Shown one piece after another: positions 32,875 through 42,226 of a stretch of DNA of 64,000 nucleotides. Made by a program: the position numbers and the translations under genes. Origin of the DNA: Desulfocucumis sp964643075 (GTDB lineage Bacteria; Bacillota; Desulfotomaculia; Desulfotomaculales; Desulfocucumaceae); contig CAZXQO010000010.1 in assembly GCA_964643075.1 (NCBI GenBank), positions 1-64,000 of the forward strand. Reading direction: 5' to 3'. A model generated the notes under the pieces. It did no database searches, was not told the origin of the DNA, and worked only from the letters and a program-made list of their open reading frames with translations. How positions within the stretch are numbered: position 1 is the stretch's first letter; each line of letters begins with the position of its first letter.

Positions 32875-34224
32875 TTAATTAATCATTTCCACGACTACTG
32901 GAAATCTTTCGGGCAGTTCCAGATAACTGCGTCCGGTAATGTCACGCCCCTCAGGGTCAAAGGCAATGGCGGGAAGGATTAACAAACCCGTTGCCCCGGC
33001 GTATAACTCCACGGCTTTGATCATGTCGCTCACCGTTAGAAGGCCGGCGCAGCCTATGGAACCCCCGAAAAAATCGTTTTTGACCGCCAGCATTGGTATG
33101 TCTTCCCCGGGAAGAAATTTGTGCAGCCCCGCAGCCATAATACTGAATCCCAGTTCCGATGTCAGCAGCAGGGGCTTCCGGTTGCGATGCCTTTCGACCA
33201 CCCTGCCGATACGTTGCACAACCCCCGGCTCCAAATCATAATCCATCACCAGCCCCGAAAATGCTCCGGGGTTCTTGCCCAGCACCAGACTCATTGTCTG
33301 GCCTTTTCGGGATATGGTTATTTCAGGGCTCTCCGCTTTCAATACCTTTTTGAAGGCGTCTACCCGGCACGCTGGAGATTTGCCGTTTACCGACTCAATA
33401 ATGTCACCGGGCTTTATCCCTACCAGGGCCGCCGGTGAGTCAGGCACCACACCGGCCACCCTGGCCATCAGATCCGACAGCCCGGGCGGTTCAACTGTGA
33501 CCGGAACCGCAACATCTTTTTTAATTCGCTCTACAAATCTAGCCAGCTCATCATAAAGATTGCCGGGTATTTGACAACCGGGCGGGGCGTAACGGGTGTG
33601 CCCCGGCAAAAAAATCCTCACCGACCGGGCACCGTACCGGTCCAGTGCCCGGACCGTCCGCGCCATGTCTTCCCAGCCGGTAACATGGGGCATGGCCACC
33701 ATACTGCCGTGGAACTCCACCCTGCACCTGTACAACAGCTCAGGCGCCCCCACCGCCACCCCGGCCAGAGAATCATGCATTAATATAGACCGGTTTTCGG
33801 GAGCAGCACTGTTCAGGGACAGGGTTATTTCCAACTTACCCAGGGAGGATAAAAATTCCACCAGCTCTGGCTCAAGCAAAGTGCCATTGGTGGTAATTTT
33901 GATCAGGGTCCGGGGAAAGCATTTCCTGATTAGGCTGAGGATTTCCCTGATACGGGGGTGTGTGAAAGGCTCCCCCTCCATAATCCGGGTTACGGACTCG
34001 CCAATTACAAGTGGTAAGCTGGGATCAATAAATAAAAGCATATTCTCAACATCTTGCACGGCAACCGGGGAAATACTGCGGGAATCAACATCCGGCGGAT
34101 TTTGGCGATGGCTGCAGAAAATACAACGCACGTTACAGGTCGAAGTCAGGGGCAATATGTTGCTCTGTGCCGCACTATACATTAATAAATCGTTTTGCCG
34201 TTTTTTCGACATATTTTGCTTCAC
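32875..34224 (-). CDS. Radical SAM protein with an internal PDZ domain
   Basis: About 449 residues; GTG 34224 (GGGTGA site) or ATG 34212 start. The 4Fe-4S/SAM motif is 'STCNVRCIFCSH' (CxxxCxxC) at ~residue 30. A MoaA/NifB-like barrel follows, then a PDZ domain ('VAGVVPDSPAALVGIKPGDIIESVNG', given here as 'PDSPAALVGIKPGDIIESVN'), and a C-terminal segment ('GFSIMAAGLHKFLPGEDIPM') like the DUF512 region of related Fe-S oxidoreductases. In the DUF512 family PDZ is usually N-terminal, so the central position is unusual. Substrate unknown. Confidence 0.8.
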   Translation of the reverse strand: MKQNMSKKRQNDLLMYSAAQSNILPLTSTCNVRCIFCSHRQNPPDVDSRSISPVAVQDVENMLLFIDPSLPLVIGESVTRIMEGEPFTHPRIREILSLIRKCFPRTLIKITTNGTLLEPELVEFLSSLGKLEITLSLNSAAPENRSILMHDSLAGVAVGAPELLYRCRVEFHGSMVAMPHVTGWEDMARTVRALDRYGARSVRIFLPGHTRYAPPGCQIPGNLYDELARFVERIKKDVAVPVTVEPPGLSDLMARVAGVVPDSPAALVGIKPGDIIESVNGKSPACRVDAFKKVLKAESPEITISRKGQTMSLVLGKNPGAFSGLVMDYDLEPGVVQRIGRVVERHRNRKPLLLTSELGFSIMAAGLHKFLPGEDIPMLAVKNDFFGGSIGCAGLLTVSDMIKAVELYAGATGLLILPAIAFDPEGRDITGRSYLELPERFPVVVEMIN

Positions 34225-34467
34225 AATTTCACCCACAGGATAGATCCCTATAAATAAGTTATTAACAGACTTATCAACATTATCCACAGGCTTAATTCCA
34301 CAGAACAGTCTTTCCGGGCAAGGTAGGTTCAGTGCAAAAATTCCCGCTAACCCTTGCAAATACTGATAAAATCTATTAAGTACAGGTTATATGCTGTAAA
34401 TATTTGGTAATTTAATGTTGTGGATAAAACTCCCAAACCAGTACTGACAACATTTCACCAGCATACG

Positions 34468-35490
34468 TCAATATTTTTCCTCACCCAGCTTCAATCCGGG
34501 CACAGCATTAAGGGTAAGTGGGGCAAAATCTCCCCGTAAAAATTTATAGTAGGAGGCACAGGCAATCATTGCCGCATTGTCAGTACACAAAACAGGAGGT
34601 GGAATAACCAGGCGCAGTCCCCGGGCACTACACCCCAGAGCCAGGGCATCCCGCAGGCGGCGGTTTGCCGCCACCCCACCGGCCAGCAGCACCGTCTGGA
34701 CGTCGAAACGAACGGCGGCCTCCAGGGTTTTATCCACCAGCACATCCACCACCGCCCGCTGAAAACTTGCTGCCAGGTCGGCCCGGTCAATTTCTTCCCC
34801 CCGCTGCAATGACCGGTGACGGTAATTAATCACGGCGGATTTCAACCCACTAAAGCTGAAATCAAGGCTGCCTTTCTCCAGATAAGCCCGGGGCAGCACC
34901 ACGGCATCCTCATCCCCCTGTGTAGCCAGCCTGTCAATCAGGGGACCGCCGGGATAGCCCAGCTCCAGGGTACGGGCTACCTTGTCAAAGGCTTCGCCGG
35001 CGGCGTCATCCCTGGTCCTTCCCACCACTTGGTAGCTTCCATGCCCGGACATCACCACCAAATCGGTGTGCCCTCCGCTCACCACCAGGCACAACAGTGG
35101 GAACTCCAGGCCAGGCTCTACTAAAAAATTGGCGTAGAGATGTCCTTCCAGGTGGTTTACCCCCAGCAGGGGTATATCCTGGGCGTAGGCAATGGCCTTC
35201 GCCGCGGCTACTCCCACCAGCAGCGCCCCTACCAGACCGGGGCCATAGGTTACCGCCACCGCGTTAAGTCGTGAGAAATCAGTGCCAGCCTGCTCCAGAG
35301 CCTCTTTTATAACACCGTTAATGAGCTCCAGGTGTTTGCGTGACGCTACCTCAGGCACGACCCCGCCGAATTTTTTATGTACATCAATTTGGGACGATAT
35401 TATGTTAGAAAGTATTTCCGTGCCGTCTTGTAGTATCGCCGCCGAAGTTTCGTCGCATGACGTTTCCAGGGCCAGTATTAAACGTGCCAT
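34468..35490 (-). CDS. tsaD: tRNA N6-threonylcarbamoyladenosine transferase TsaD
   Basis: 340 residues from ATG 35490. 'ILALETSCDETSAAIL' and the metal ligands 'GVNHLEGHLYANFL', then 'LVVSGGHTDLV' and 'VLLAGGVAANRRLRDAL', identify the Kae1/TsaD ASKHA fold. It transfers the threonylcarbamoyl group to A37 of ANN-decoding tRNAs. tsaB and tsaE are not adjacent. Confidence 0.97.
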   Translation of the reverse strand: MARLILALETSCDETSAAILQDGTEILSNIISSQIDVHKKFGGVVPEVASRKHLELINGVIKEALEQAGTDFSRLNAVAVTYGPGLVGALLVGVAAAKAIAYAQDIPLLGVNHLEGHLYANFLVEPGLEFPLLCLVVSGGHTDLVVMSGHGSYQVVGRTRDDAAGEAFDKVARTLELGYPGGPLIDRLATQGDEDAVVLPRAYLEKGSLDFSFSGLKSAVINYRHRSLQRGEEIDRADLAASFQRAVVDVLVDKTLEAAVRFDVQTVLLAGGVAANRRLRDALALGCSARGLRLVIPPPVLCTDNAAMIACASYYKFLRGDFAPLTLNAVPGLKLGEEKY

Positions 35491-35689
35491 AACAACCACC
35501 CACCCACAATATTCGCTGCTACATGGAAGTTATTATATCACAGGGAAGGCTTCCGGTGTAACAGCGCCCAGCCCCCGGCGATGTCTCTAGCGGCATGGCG
35601 CCCGCCGGGCAAAAAATACAGCCCGCTCATAATATGTTATACAAAAGATCTGAATTCTGGGAAGGGCCTCCCAGGGGAGGATATTACGT

Positions 35690-36391
35690 ATGTCTTTTAC
35701 TACCAGCATACTTACTTACAACATACACCACGGCGCCAACTCCCGGGACATAGCGGATATTAAACGTACCGGGGAAGTAATTAAATATTCCGGCGCGCTT
35801 CTGGTGGCCTTGCAGGAAGTGGATTTCCTTATGCCGCGCAGCTTTTTTTCTCCCCAGGCGCGGCGCCTGGGGAAGATGCTGGGCATGCATTATTTATTTG
35901 GAGCCAACGTTAAATGGCCGGGCGGATGCCGTTACGGCAACGCTATATTGAGCCGCTACCCCATCACTGGTCAAAACATCCCACTCTCCGGGCAGGGTGA
36001 AAAAAGAGGTTTACTAAAAACACTACTATGCCCTCCCGGCAGACGTAGCAAATTCTATTTTCTCTGCACTCACCTGGGACTGTCTTCCGCCGATCGCATG
36101 GAGCAGGTTAAAGAAATACTGCACATAGCCAATACTTTAACAATACCGTATATACTGGCGGGGGATTTTAATGCCGGCAAGGATTCAGCGGAATTTTTAC
36201 CCCTGCAGGAAGAAATGCAGAATACAGGCGATTTAATTACGGACCGATATGTAACCTTCCCTTCCTACCGGCCGGGGTACGGGCTGGACTACATTTTCGC
36301 CTCCCCACACTGGCAGGTCAAATCATGCCGCATTTTGGACAGCGACGCCTCCGACCACCTGCCGGTTCTGGCCGAACTGGAACTCCCCTGA
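35690..36391 (+). CDS. Endonuclease/exonuclease/phosphatase-family hydrolase
   Basis: 233 residues from ATG 35690 (AGGGGAGG). The metal-site motifs 'TYNIHHG', 'LVALQEVDF', 'ILAGDFNAGKD' and 'SDASDHLPVLAEL' appear in the order of the DNase I-like superfamily. The substrate could be nucleic acid, a phospholipid or an inositol phosphate. It is divergent from tsaD. Confidence 0.88.
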   Translation: MSFTTSILTYNIHHGANSRDIADIKRTGEVIKYSGALLVALQEVDFLMPRSFFSPQARRLGKMLGMHYLFGANVKWPGGCRYGNAILSRYPITGQNIPLSGQGEKRGLLKTLLCPPGRRSKFYFLCTHLGLSSADRMEQVKEILHIANTLTIPYILAGDFNAGKDSAEFLPLQEEMQNTGDLITDRYVTFPSYRPGYGLDYIFASPHWQVKSCRILDSDASDHLPVLAELELP

Positions 36392-36402
36392 TTTTATGTT
36401 AG

Positions 36403-36545
36403 TACTACAGCGTAATATTGCTTATTTCACTATGCCCGCTACGCCATAGGACGGTTCCATCGCTTTCCCTTCGATCCTTCGCTACGCTTCGGAAGCGCTC
36501 GAACCGTCCCCATGGCTCTGCTAACTTTTAGTTTACGCTGTAGTA
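36403..36545. repeat. 143-bp nested inverted-repeat element (MITE/REP candidate)
   Basis: Perfect 13-bp terminal inverted repeats TACTACAGCGTAA (36403-36415) and TTACGCTGTAGTA (36533-36545) enclose a second inverted pair GGACGGTTC (36449-36457) and GAACCGTCC (36501-36509). The centre has a third imperfect palindrome around GCTTCGGAAGC. It has no coding capacity. It lies in the intergenic gap after the EEP hydrolase. Confidence 0.8.
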
Positions 36546-36675
36546 TTAGTAGTTAAGCATATGACGATAACATGACTCTCTTAAAATGGTAAAAAGTGCC
36601 GTAGTTAATCCCCCATTTTATGACCTCGGCGGCAGGTTTACAAATCACCCCCGTTGAATATACAGGATATAGGGA

Positions 36676-36699
36676 CAGGTTTTTCATAACCTGTATAAT
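36676..36699 (+). promoter_or_regulatory. Inverted repeat abutting a -10 TATAAT
   Basis: CAGGTT (36676-36681) and AACCTG (36688-36693) form a 6+6+6 palindrome immediately followed by TATAAT (36694-36699), 22 bp before the ATG at 36721. It sits between -35 and -10, so a bound regulator would block initiation. No good -35 is visible, as with activator-dependent promoters. Confidence 0.45.
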
Positions 36700-36720
36700 T
36701 ATTTACAAGGAGTGTTATAT

Positions 36721-37155
36721 ATGGTGAAAAGCATTATTAGTTCCATAATTGGCAGGTTCACGGGTCAAAGGGAGGTTGCGGCCGCGGCGGATACTACCAC
36801 CGCCCCCCGCCGTCCTGCGCCCCGCAAGGATAACGATTATATGAAAATAGTGGATGAAATTGACCGCATGATTAACAGTGGAGAAGTATTGAACATCAGG
36901 AAAAAAGAACAGGGTATGAACGTTTTTTATTATCTTGGTGACAAGAAAATCATCAATATTAACAAAACAGGTGAGCCCACCAGAACCATCTTCCTTTTTT
37001 CCGGTGCTAACCATTTGGCCAGGGATTTGAATACCAGCGGCTTGCGGGCTATAAACAAAAACGAAGCCCGCTCCAAGGGATACGGCTACGCCAAAGCCCT
37101 GTACACCGGCACAGACCCCGAGGTTATCAGAAACATGGTGAAGGCGGCCAAATAA
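36721..37155 (+). CDS. Conserved hypothetical protein, 144 aa
   Basis: ATG 36721 follows AAGGAG. An amphipathic N-terminal helix ('VKSIISSIIGRFTGQRE') and a Pro/Arg/Ala-rich linker precede a compact domain from residue ~40 ('DYMKIVDEIDRMINSGEVLNIRKKEQ', 'FYYLGDKKIININKTGEPTR'), ending in a helical 'NEARSKGYGYAKALYTGTDPEVI'. I do not recognise a family. It is monocistronic and likely controlled through the palindromic promoter. Confidence 0.65.
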   Translation: MVKSIISSIIGRFTGQREVAAAADTTTAPRRPAPRKDNDYMKIVDEIDRMINSGEVLNIRKKEQGMNVFYYLGDKKIININKTGEPTRTIFLFSGANHLARDLNTSGLRAINKNEARSKGYGYAKALYTGTDPEVIRNMVKAAK

Positions 37156-37171
37156 TGCCTCAAGTATTCTG

Positions 37172-37242
37172 AATTCAGGAGTCAGAATTCAGAATACTTC
37201 GAGATGATAAGTTTTTCTCCTATGCTGATTGCTGACCACTGA
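37172..37242. repeat. Dispersed repeat, family B copy
   Basis: ATTCAGGAGTCAGAATTCAG begins a ~71-bp segment that continues through AATACTTCGAGA to CTGATTGCTGACC. It is clearly related to 46560-46634, which shares ATTCAGGAGTCAGA, TTCAGAATACTTC, AGA and the TTCTCxxATxCTGA end. It lies in the convergent gap before the terminator. Confidence 0.75.
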
Positions 37243-37275
37243 GCAGTTACATGCAAAATATTGGGCGTACACCTA

Positions 37276-37302
37276 AAGAACCGCGGCTAAGCCGCGGTTC
37301 TT
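37276..37302. terminator. Bidirectional terminator
   Basis: A perfect 12-bp stem AAGAACCGCGGC (37276-37287) and GCCGCGGTTCTT (37291-37302) around TAA. It separates the convergent genes ending at 37155 and 37308. Confidence 0.9.
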
Positions 37303-37307
37303 CTTTC

Positions 37308-37748
37308 CTACATTTCTTCGTCTTTTAAAATCTCCTTACCGCAATAGCTGCAGAATTTGCCTCCCTGGGGCAATTCCACCTTGCAGTCGGGGCAAAAGAG
37401 CGGTTTGGGTGAAAGCCTGTCTATTTCAGCTTCTGCGGCCTTGATATCTTCTTCCAGCTTCACCGTACTCTTGCACAGTCTTTCAATTTCCTCGTCCTGG
37501 CCCTCGGTCCCACGGTATTTCTGATAAACCAGCACGCCCAGCCCGCTCAAATTATTCTCCATTTCTTTTTCCAGCCTGGATATTTCATACTTCAACTTGG
37601 TAATCTCAATCAATTCGCCGGAACGCTTGGTAATCTCCAGGGCTTTACCTCCCACACCCTTGGCCTTTTCACCTATATTTTCCCCGATGTCCCTTGCCTT
37701 GCCGCCAATTTCCCTGGCCTTGTCACCCAGCTTTTGAAACAGTTCCAT
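37308..37748 (-). CDS. Coiled-coil protein with C-terminal zinc ribbon
   Basis: 146 residues from ATG 37748 (AGGAGGTG). The N-terminal ~45 residues are an amphipathic heptad-like segment ('KLGDKAREIGGKARDIGENI'), the middle is coiled coil ('EISRLEKEMENNLSGLG'), and the end is a four-Cys zinc ribbon ('FCPDCKVELPQGGKFCSYCG'). No enzyme motif. Zinc-ribbon coiled-coil proteins of this size are common in clostridia, with unknown role. Confidence 0.75.
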   Translation of the reverse strand: MELFQKLGDKAREIGGKARDIGENIGEKAKGVGGKALEITKRSGELIEITKLKYEISRLEKEMENNLSGLGVLVYQKYRGTEGQDEEIERLCKSTVKLEEDIKAAEAEIDRLSPKPLFCPDCKVELPQGGKFCSYCGKEILKDEEM

Positions 37749-37817
37749 AACTACACCTCCTGATATTGGGATTTAGTTAGTTACCTGGTGACAAAAAGTA
37801 CATATCCGGCCATAAAT

Positions 37818-38102
37818 TTAGTTCTTTACTACAGACAATCCGGATGATGTCAGCACCACGGGCAGTCCTGTGATATACCCGGGGCGTAAAAAGAATTTTC
37901 GTTTCCCGCCGATACATTTTACCCAGCCTCTGTCCAGCAGTTCACTAATTAATAGTATGGCCTCTGTCTCGTCCACGCCTATTTTATCCAGCAGGTCCGG
38001 CATGAGGTCGTCGGCAAAAAAATGGTGCATCTGCATATCATATATTTCCATCAGTATTTTCTTCAGTCTTTTCTCCATTAAGTCGTAGTTTTCTGCTGAC
38101 AT
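37818..38102 (-). CDS. Small winged-helix-like protein, 94 aa
   Basis: ATG 38102 follows AGAGGTG. 'LMPDLLDKIGVDETEAILLISELLDRGWVKC' followed by a beta-hairpin 'GGKRKFFLRPGYITGLPVVL' has the helix-helix-wing rhythm of a winged-helix domain, and the tail 'LTSSGLSVV' is typical of such proteins. No close family recognised; possible regulator. Confidence 0.55.
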   Translation of the reverse strand: MSAENYDLMEKRLKKILMEIYDMQMHHFFADDLMPDLLDKIGVDETEAILLISELLDRGWVKCIGGKRKFFLRPGYITGLPVVLTSSGLSVVKN

Positions 38103-38224
38103 TGGCAACACCTCTTATTGTTGTTATCTTATCATAACCTTTTCCATTATGGCAATTTTCCATACGATAAAATATGAAATGAATTTTTATAAAATTTTTA
38201 ATCGCGGCTAATACTCTGGGTCTA

Positions 38225-38253
38225 TTGTATTGTCCGGACTGTAAAACTATAAT
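38225..38253 (+). promoter_or_regulatory. Sigma-A promoter of acuA
   Basis: TTGTAT (38225-38230), 17-bp spacer, TATAAT (38248-38253), about 80 bp before the acuA start, in an AT-rich intergenic region. Confidence 0.65.
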
Positions 38254-38333
38254 AAGTCTAAGCAGCTAATATAATGGGTAAATTGCTATTTTTTGTGTCA
38301 GGCGGTTACCACTAAAAGAAGGTGATGACCAAC

Positions 38334-38960
38334 ATGCTTCAGGATGTCATGGAACTACAAACTCCCAGGGGCAATGTCGTTATTGAGGGCCCGGCTCCAG
38401 GAGATTACCTTGAGACGCTTAGCATGAACGGTAATTTAAATAATTTCAGGCCTGCCCAGAAACAAAAACAGGCTCTGAGCAGCATTGCCCGAATGCCAAA
38501 AGGCCTAATTTATATCACCAGACACCAGAAAGAAATAGTAGGCTATGTAACCTTTCATCCGCCGGACGAATACACCCGCTGGAGTAAGCATCCCAGGATA
38601 CTGGAAATGGGCGGCATAGAAACAAGCACAGACTGGCGCAACTGTAAAATTGGTATAAACCTGTTGAAAGTAGGATTTGCAGCCAAGTTCCTGGAGGACT
38701 TCATAACTATCACCATGGAGTACGCCTGGCACTGGGATCTCAGAAACAGCGGCCTGGATGTCTGTCAGTACCAGAAGATGCTTACAGGTATGTTCACCGA
38801 AGCCGGATTGAAAACAATATCCACTGACGATCCTGATATATTGGAGCACCCCGCCAATGTCCTGATGGCCAAAATAGGGCCAGGCGTATCCAAGCAGGAC
38901 ATACAGCTTTTTGACTCCATGCGTTTTATACATGAATTCGGCAAGTCCGTACAATTTTAG
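38334..38960 (+). CDS. acuA: Protein acetyltransferase AcuA-like (GNAT)
   Basis: 208 residues from ATG 38334 (AGAAGGTG). It parallels Bacillus subtilis AcuA along its length: 'IEGPAPGDYLETLSMN', 'LIYITRHQKEIVGYVTFHPP', 'RILEMGGIETSTDWRNCKIG' (acetyl-CoA site), 'ITMEYAWHWDLRNSGLDVCQ' and 'HPANVLMAKIGPGVSKQDIQ'. AcuA acetylates and inactivates acetyl-CoA synthetase AcsA. Neither acsA nor acuBC is adjacent; the CBS protein at 21800 is unlinked. Confidence 0.88.
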   Translation: MLQDVMELQTPRGNVVIEGPAPGDYLETLSMNGNLNNFRPAQKQKQALSSIARMPKGLIYITRHQKEIVGYVTFHPPDEYTRWSKHPRILEMGGIETSTDWRNCKIGINLLKVGFAAKFLEDFITITMEYAWHWDLRNSGLDVCQYQKMLTGMFTEAGLKTISTDDPDILEHPANVLMAKIGPGVSKQDIQLFDSMRFIHEFGKSVQF

Positions 38961-39080
38961 CGCATAATAAAAGGGTTATCATCCCGGGGGGTGAAGCCCT
39001 TTCATTATTTAATACCCCTTATTTTATCTTTTGCTTCCGTCAGTGATCGGCTCATACTTAACCGGTGTATTCTGGTAAGA

Positions 39081-40859
39081 TTAGCTTAGCCTGAACCTGC
39101 CTGCCATGGCGTCCAGTTCACCGGCCAGACGGGAAAAGGTTACGGTAGATTCTGCCACCCCTTGCACAGTGGCAGCCTGCTGCTCCGCCGTGGCGGCCAT
39201 ATTTTTAACAGCCAGGGCTATTTCTCCCACCGCCCCGGTCACGTCCTCGATCTCCGCCACCAGGCTCTGCACCCTTGCTATGATCAGCGTAAACAATTCG
39301 CCGACCTCATTTACTACAGTGGTACCGGCATCTACCACTTCTACGCCCTGCTGCATGGCCTCCACAGCCCTGCCCGTCTGGAGTTGGACCGAATTAATAA
39401 CACTGTAAATATCCTTGGCGGCAGTGGTAGATTTGTCGGCCAGGTTCCTTACCTCCTCTGCCACCACCCCGAAGCCTCTTCCCTGCTCCCCAGCCCGGGC
39501 CGCCTCTATGGCCGCGTTAAAAGCCAGCAACTGGGTTTGCCCCGCAATATCACTTATGAAGTCAACTATATCCGTAATGGCCCTGGAAAATTGGGATAAT
39601 TCCCGGATATTAGCGGAAACCTCATTGGTGCACCCGGTTATTATTTCCATCTGGCTGGTGATTTTTTTAATACCTTTGCTTCCTTCACCGGCAAAACCAG
39701 CTGCTTCCCTGGCGGCCAGGGATATATCCCGGGTTTTTATGCTTACCTTTTCCACAGTGGTGTAAACCAGACCCGTGGCTGCCGCGGTATCGGCGAGAGT
39801 GCAGGCAGATTCCTGCAAACCAGTGCTTAAATGTTTAGCCGTAACCGCCACCCGTTGCGCTTTATCGTTTAATTGGCTGGCTATATCCCTCAGATTAATA
39901 AGCATGGTATTAAAAGAACCAGCCAGCCGACCCAGTTCGTCACTGGTTTTAACCATAAGTTTCTCTCCTGTCAGGTCACCCCCGGCAATCCTGGCGGTTT
40001 CCCTCTCCATAAGGGCGATAGGACCAGCCATCTTCCCGGATATGACAACCGCCATACCAAAGCCTAGAAACAGCATGATTAACGCCATAACCCCGATAGT
40101 CAACTGGGCGTCTTTTACCCTTCCATCATTGGCTCTTTGCTCCCTGGCCAGATATTCATCCTGGATCTCTATAATATTATGAGCCGGATCAGTTATAGAG
40201 TGAATAACCTGATCGTTGGTTTTTAGTAATTCTTCCACACTTGCCTGGTAATTCGTAGTTCCCGGCCAATCTTTTTCCACCCGCTGCCTCATGGCGTTTT
40301 CTTTATATGCTTTCAGCTTGTCTGCGTACACGATATAATAATTATACCGGCCAATCATTCCGGCCAGCAGCTTTTTTTCCTCGTCGGTTCTGAGCAGATT
40401 TCTTACTTCGGATATCTTCTGATTAAAATTTGTCTTTAGTTTCTCCGATTTATCAAGGTTCTCGCTATTATAATTAATTAAATAGGTCTGGAACTCGACA
40501 GTAAGCTCATCGAATATCATGAGCGCTTCCTGAGTGGTTTTGATAATTTTAGTCTTATTGTTAAGGAGATCATTATACGATGAGCTTAAGCTAATCATTT
40601 GATAATAACAAGTCATACCAAGAACGAGGTTAAAGAGTAACGCCAGAGAAAAACCCGCCATTATTTTTTGCTTGATGCTGAAAACCGTTATCCTCTCTGC
40701 GAATCTCTTGGCCAGCAGTGAAAATTGCTGGTTGCCTGGTGCGCTCCCCGGCTTTTTTCTGAATAGTGTAATGGCCGCAGTAAAAATATTTATTAGGATA
40801 TTCTTTCCGCCTTCGAGCCGATGGTTTCTTCCATTGGATTTACGTTTTGATTTTTCCAC
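39081..40859 (-). CDS. Methyl-accepting chemotaxis protein
   Basis: About 592 residues from GTG 40859. A basic N-terminus, first membrane helix ('IMAGFSLALLFNLVLGMTCY'), a ~180-residue extracytoplasmic four-helix sensor ('MISLSSSYNDLLNNKTKIIK...'), second helix ('LTIGVMALIMLFLGFGMAVV'), HAMP, and the signalling hairpin 'AGQTQLLAFNAAIEAARAGE' with 'GRGFGVVAEEVRNLADKST'. It relays to CheA/CheW. The sensor ligand is unknown. An unusually long charged cytoplasmic leader precedes the first helix. Confidence 0.93.
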   Translation of the reverse strand: MEKSKRKSNGRNHRLEGGKNILINIFTAAITLFRKKPGSAPGNQQFSLLAKRFAERITVFSIKQKIMAGFSLALLFNLVLGMTCYYQMISLSSSYNDLLNNKTKIIKTTQEALMIFDELTVEFQTYLINYNSENLDKSEKLKTNFNQKISEVRNLLRTDEEKKLLAGMIGRYNYYIVYADKLKAYKENAMRQRVEKDWPGTTNYQASVEELLKTNDQVIHSITDPAHNIIEIQDEYLAREQRANDGRVKDAQLTIGVMALIMLFLGFGMAVVISGKMAGPIALMERETARIAGGDLTGEKLMVKTSDELGRLAGSFNTMLINLRDIASQLNDKAQRVAVTAKHLSTGLQESACTLADTAAATGLVYTTVEKVSIKTRDISLAAREAAGFAGEGSKGIKKITSQMEIITGCTNEVSANIRELSQFSRAITDIVDFISDIAGQTQLLAFNAAIEAARAGEQGRGFGVVAEEVRNLADKSTTAAKDIYSVINSVQLQTGRAVEAMQQGVEVVDAGTTVVNEVGELFTLIIARVQSLVAEIEDVTGAVGEIALAVKNMAATAEQQAATVQGVAESTVTFSRLAGELDAMAGRFRLS

Positions 40860-41110
40860 CCAACCACTTCTCTCGTATTTTATTACCAACAACTATTAAT
40901 AAAATACAAAAAGTGGTTTAAGCTGACATTAAAATAGCTTTAATAATTCATTAACAAACTGATCTTATTAAACTCAATACATCATATCACAGCAATTAAC
41001 CGCTGCTTTTCGCGTTTCCTCGCCCGCCGCTGGCTACGCATAATTAACCTGGAACAATTATCCACCAGATTTCGTCTAATCTATATATAAAATTATCACA
41101 GGAGGCCAGG

Positions 41111-42226
41111 ATGACCAAAAAACTGTTTTTTCTCACCATGTTTTGTATAGCAATGACAACTTTCCCTGCCAATGCCCCGGCTTCTGAGACCTTCAGCGAC
41201 GTATCCTCAAACCACTGGGCTGCCAACACCATTGAGTTAATGGCTAACCAGGGCATAATCTCCGGTTACGAGGACGGCACATTCCGGCCTGATAATACAG
41301 TGACCCGGGCGGAATATGCCACCATGCTGGTTAAAGCCACCGGTATGCAGGTTGACGAAGTTAGCACCCCTACCTTTGCAGACCTGCCCTTAACTCACTG
41401 GAGCCTGCCCCAGGTGGAGAAGGCCAAAGATTTTTTCAACTACACCAAAACCGGAAAAGGATTGTTATTCCGGCCAGACGTACCAATATTGCGAGAAGAG
41501 GCTGTAGCTGCGCTGGCCAGAGCGAAAAAGCTGGAGGAGCAGGCGGACTGGCAGGATAGCATAAAATGGTTTAAAGATCACGATGAAATTTCGCCGCTAT
41601 ACGGGCCGGATGTTGCATCTGCCCTGAAGGAGGGACTAATCCGGGGATATGATGACGGCAGATTTAAACCCACCGGCCAGCTAACCAGAGCCGAGGCGGC
41701 TGTGTTAATCCACCAGGCCTTTTTGCACACTGAAACCATCAGCTCCTGGATTGAAAGCGGCATAGTTAAGCCACTCACCGAAACACAGGATAGCTACACG
41801 ATTCTGACGGATAAATTAAACAACAAGTTTGGCAGCATTGCTGTTAATTTCAGCCCGATAAATGTGACCTACTACGCCAAGGATATAAAAATTGGTACTG
41901 AACAAGAGGACATATTGTATGTTTTCGCCAGAATCGACCCACTAAAATATTTCTCCTTCTCCGAAGCCGACTATCACACCAAGCCTGATGAAATAAAAAA
42001 GTTTATATGTGACACAACTCTATGGATAGCCAAAGACAACCCCGGCAAGAAAATACTTTGCATCCTGGGCTACGACAATATGATTTATTATAATCCCGAA
42101 AAAATTTTTGAAACCAGGTATGTAACGTATCTGCCCGGGCAAGAGGGCTGGTACATCAACAGATTTTACGCCGGAGCCGTTGCCCGGAATAGCAGTATTA
42201 TTGATTCCTGGCGAGAAGATTTATAG
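41111..42226 (+). CDS. S-layer homology domain protein
   Basis: 371 residues from ATG 41111 (AGGAGG). A signal peptide ('KKLFFLTMFCIAMTTFPANA') is followed by three SLH modules ('FSDVSSNHWAANTIELMANQ', a divergent middle copy, 'ALKEGLIRGYDDGRFKPTG'), which anchor to pyruvylated wall polymers. The C-terminal ~150 residues ('KDIKIGTEQEDILYVFARID') are an unknown extracellular domain. The 3' end overlaps the DUF523 fragment on the other strand. Confidence 0.92.
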   Translation: MTKKLFFLTMFCIAMTTFPANAPASETFSDVSSNHWAANTIELMANQGIISGYEDGTFRPDNTVTRAEYATMLVKATGMQVDEVSTPTFADLPLTHWSLPQVEKAKDFFNYTKTGKGLLFRPDVPILREEAVAALARAKKLEEQADWQDSIKWFKDHDEISPLYGPDVASALKEGLIRGYDDGRFKPTGQLTRAEAAVLIHQAFLHTETISSWIESGIVKPLTETQDSYTILTDKLNNKFGSIAVNFSPINVTYYAKDIKIGTEQEDILYVFARIDPLKYFSFSEADYHTKPDEIKKFICDTTLWIAKDNPGKKILCILGYDNMIYYNPEKIFETRYVTYLPGQEGWYINRFYAGAVARNSSIIDSWREDL

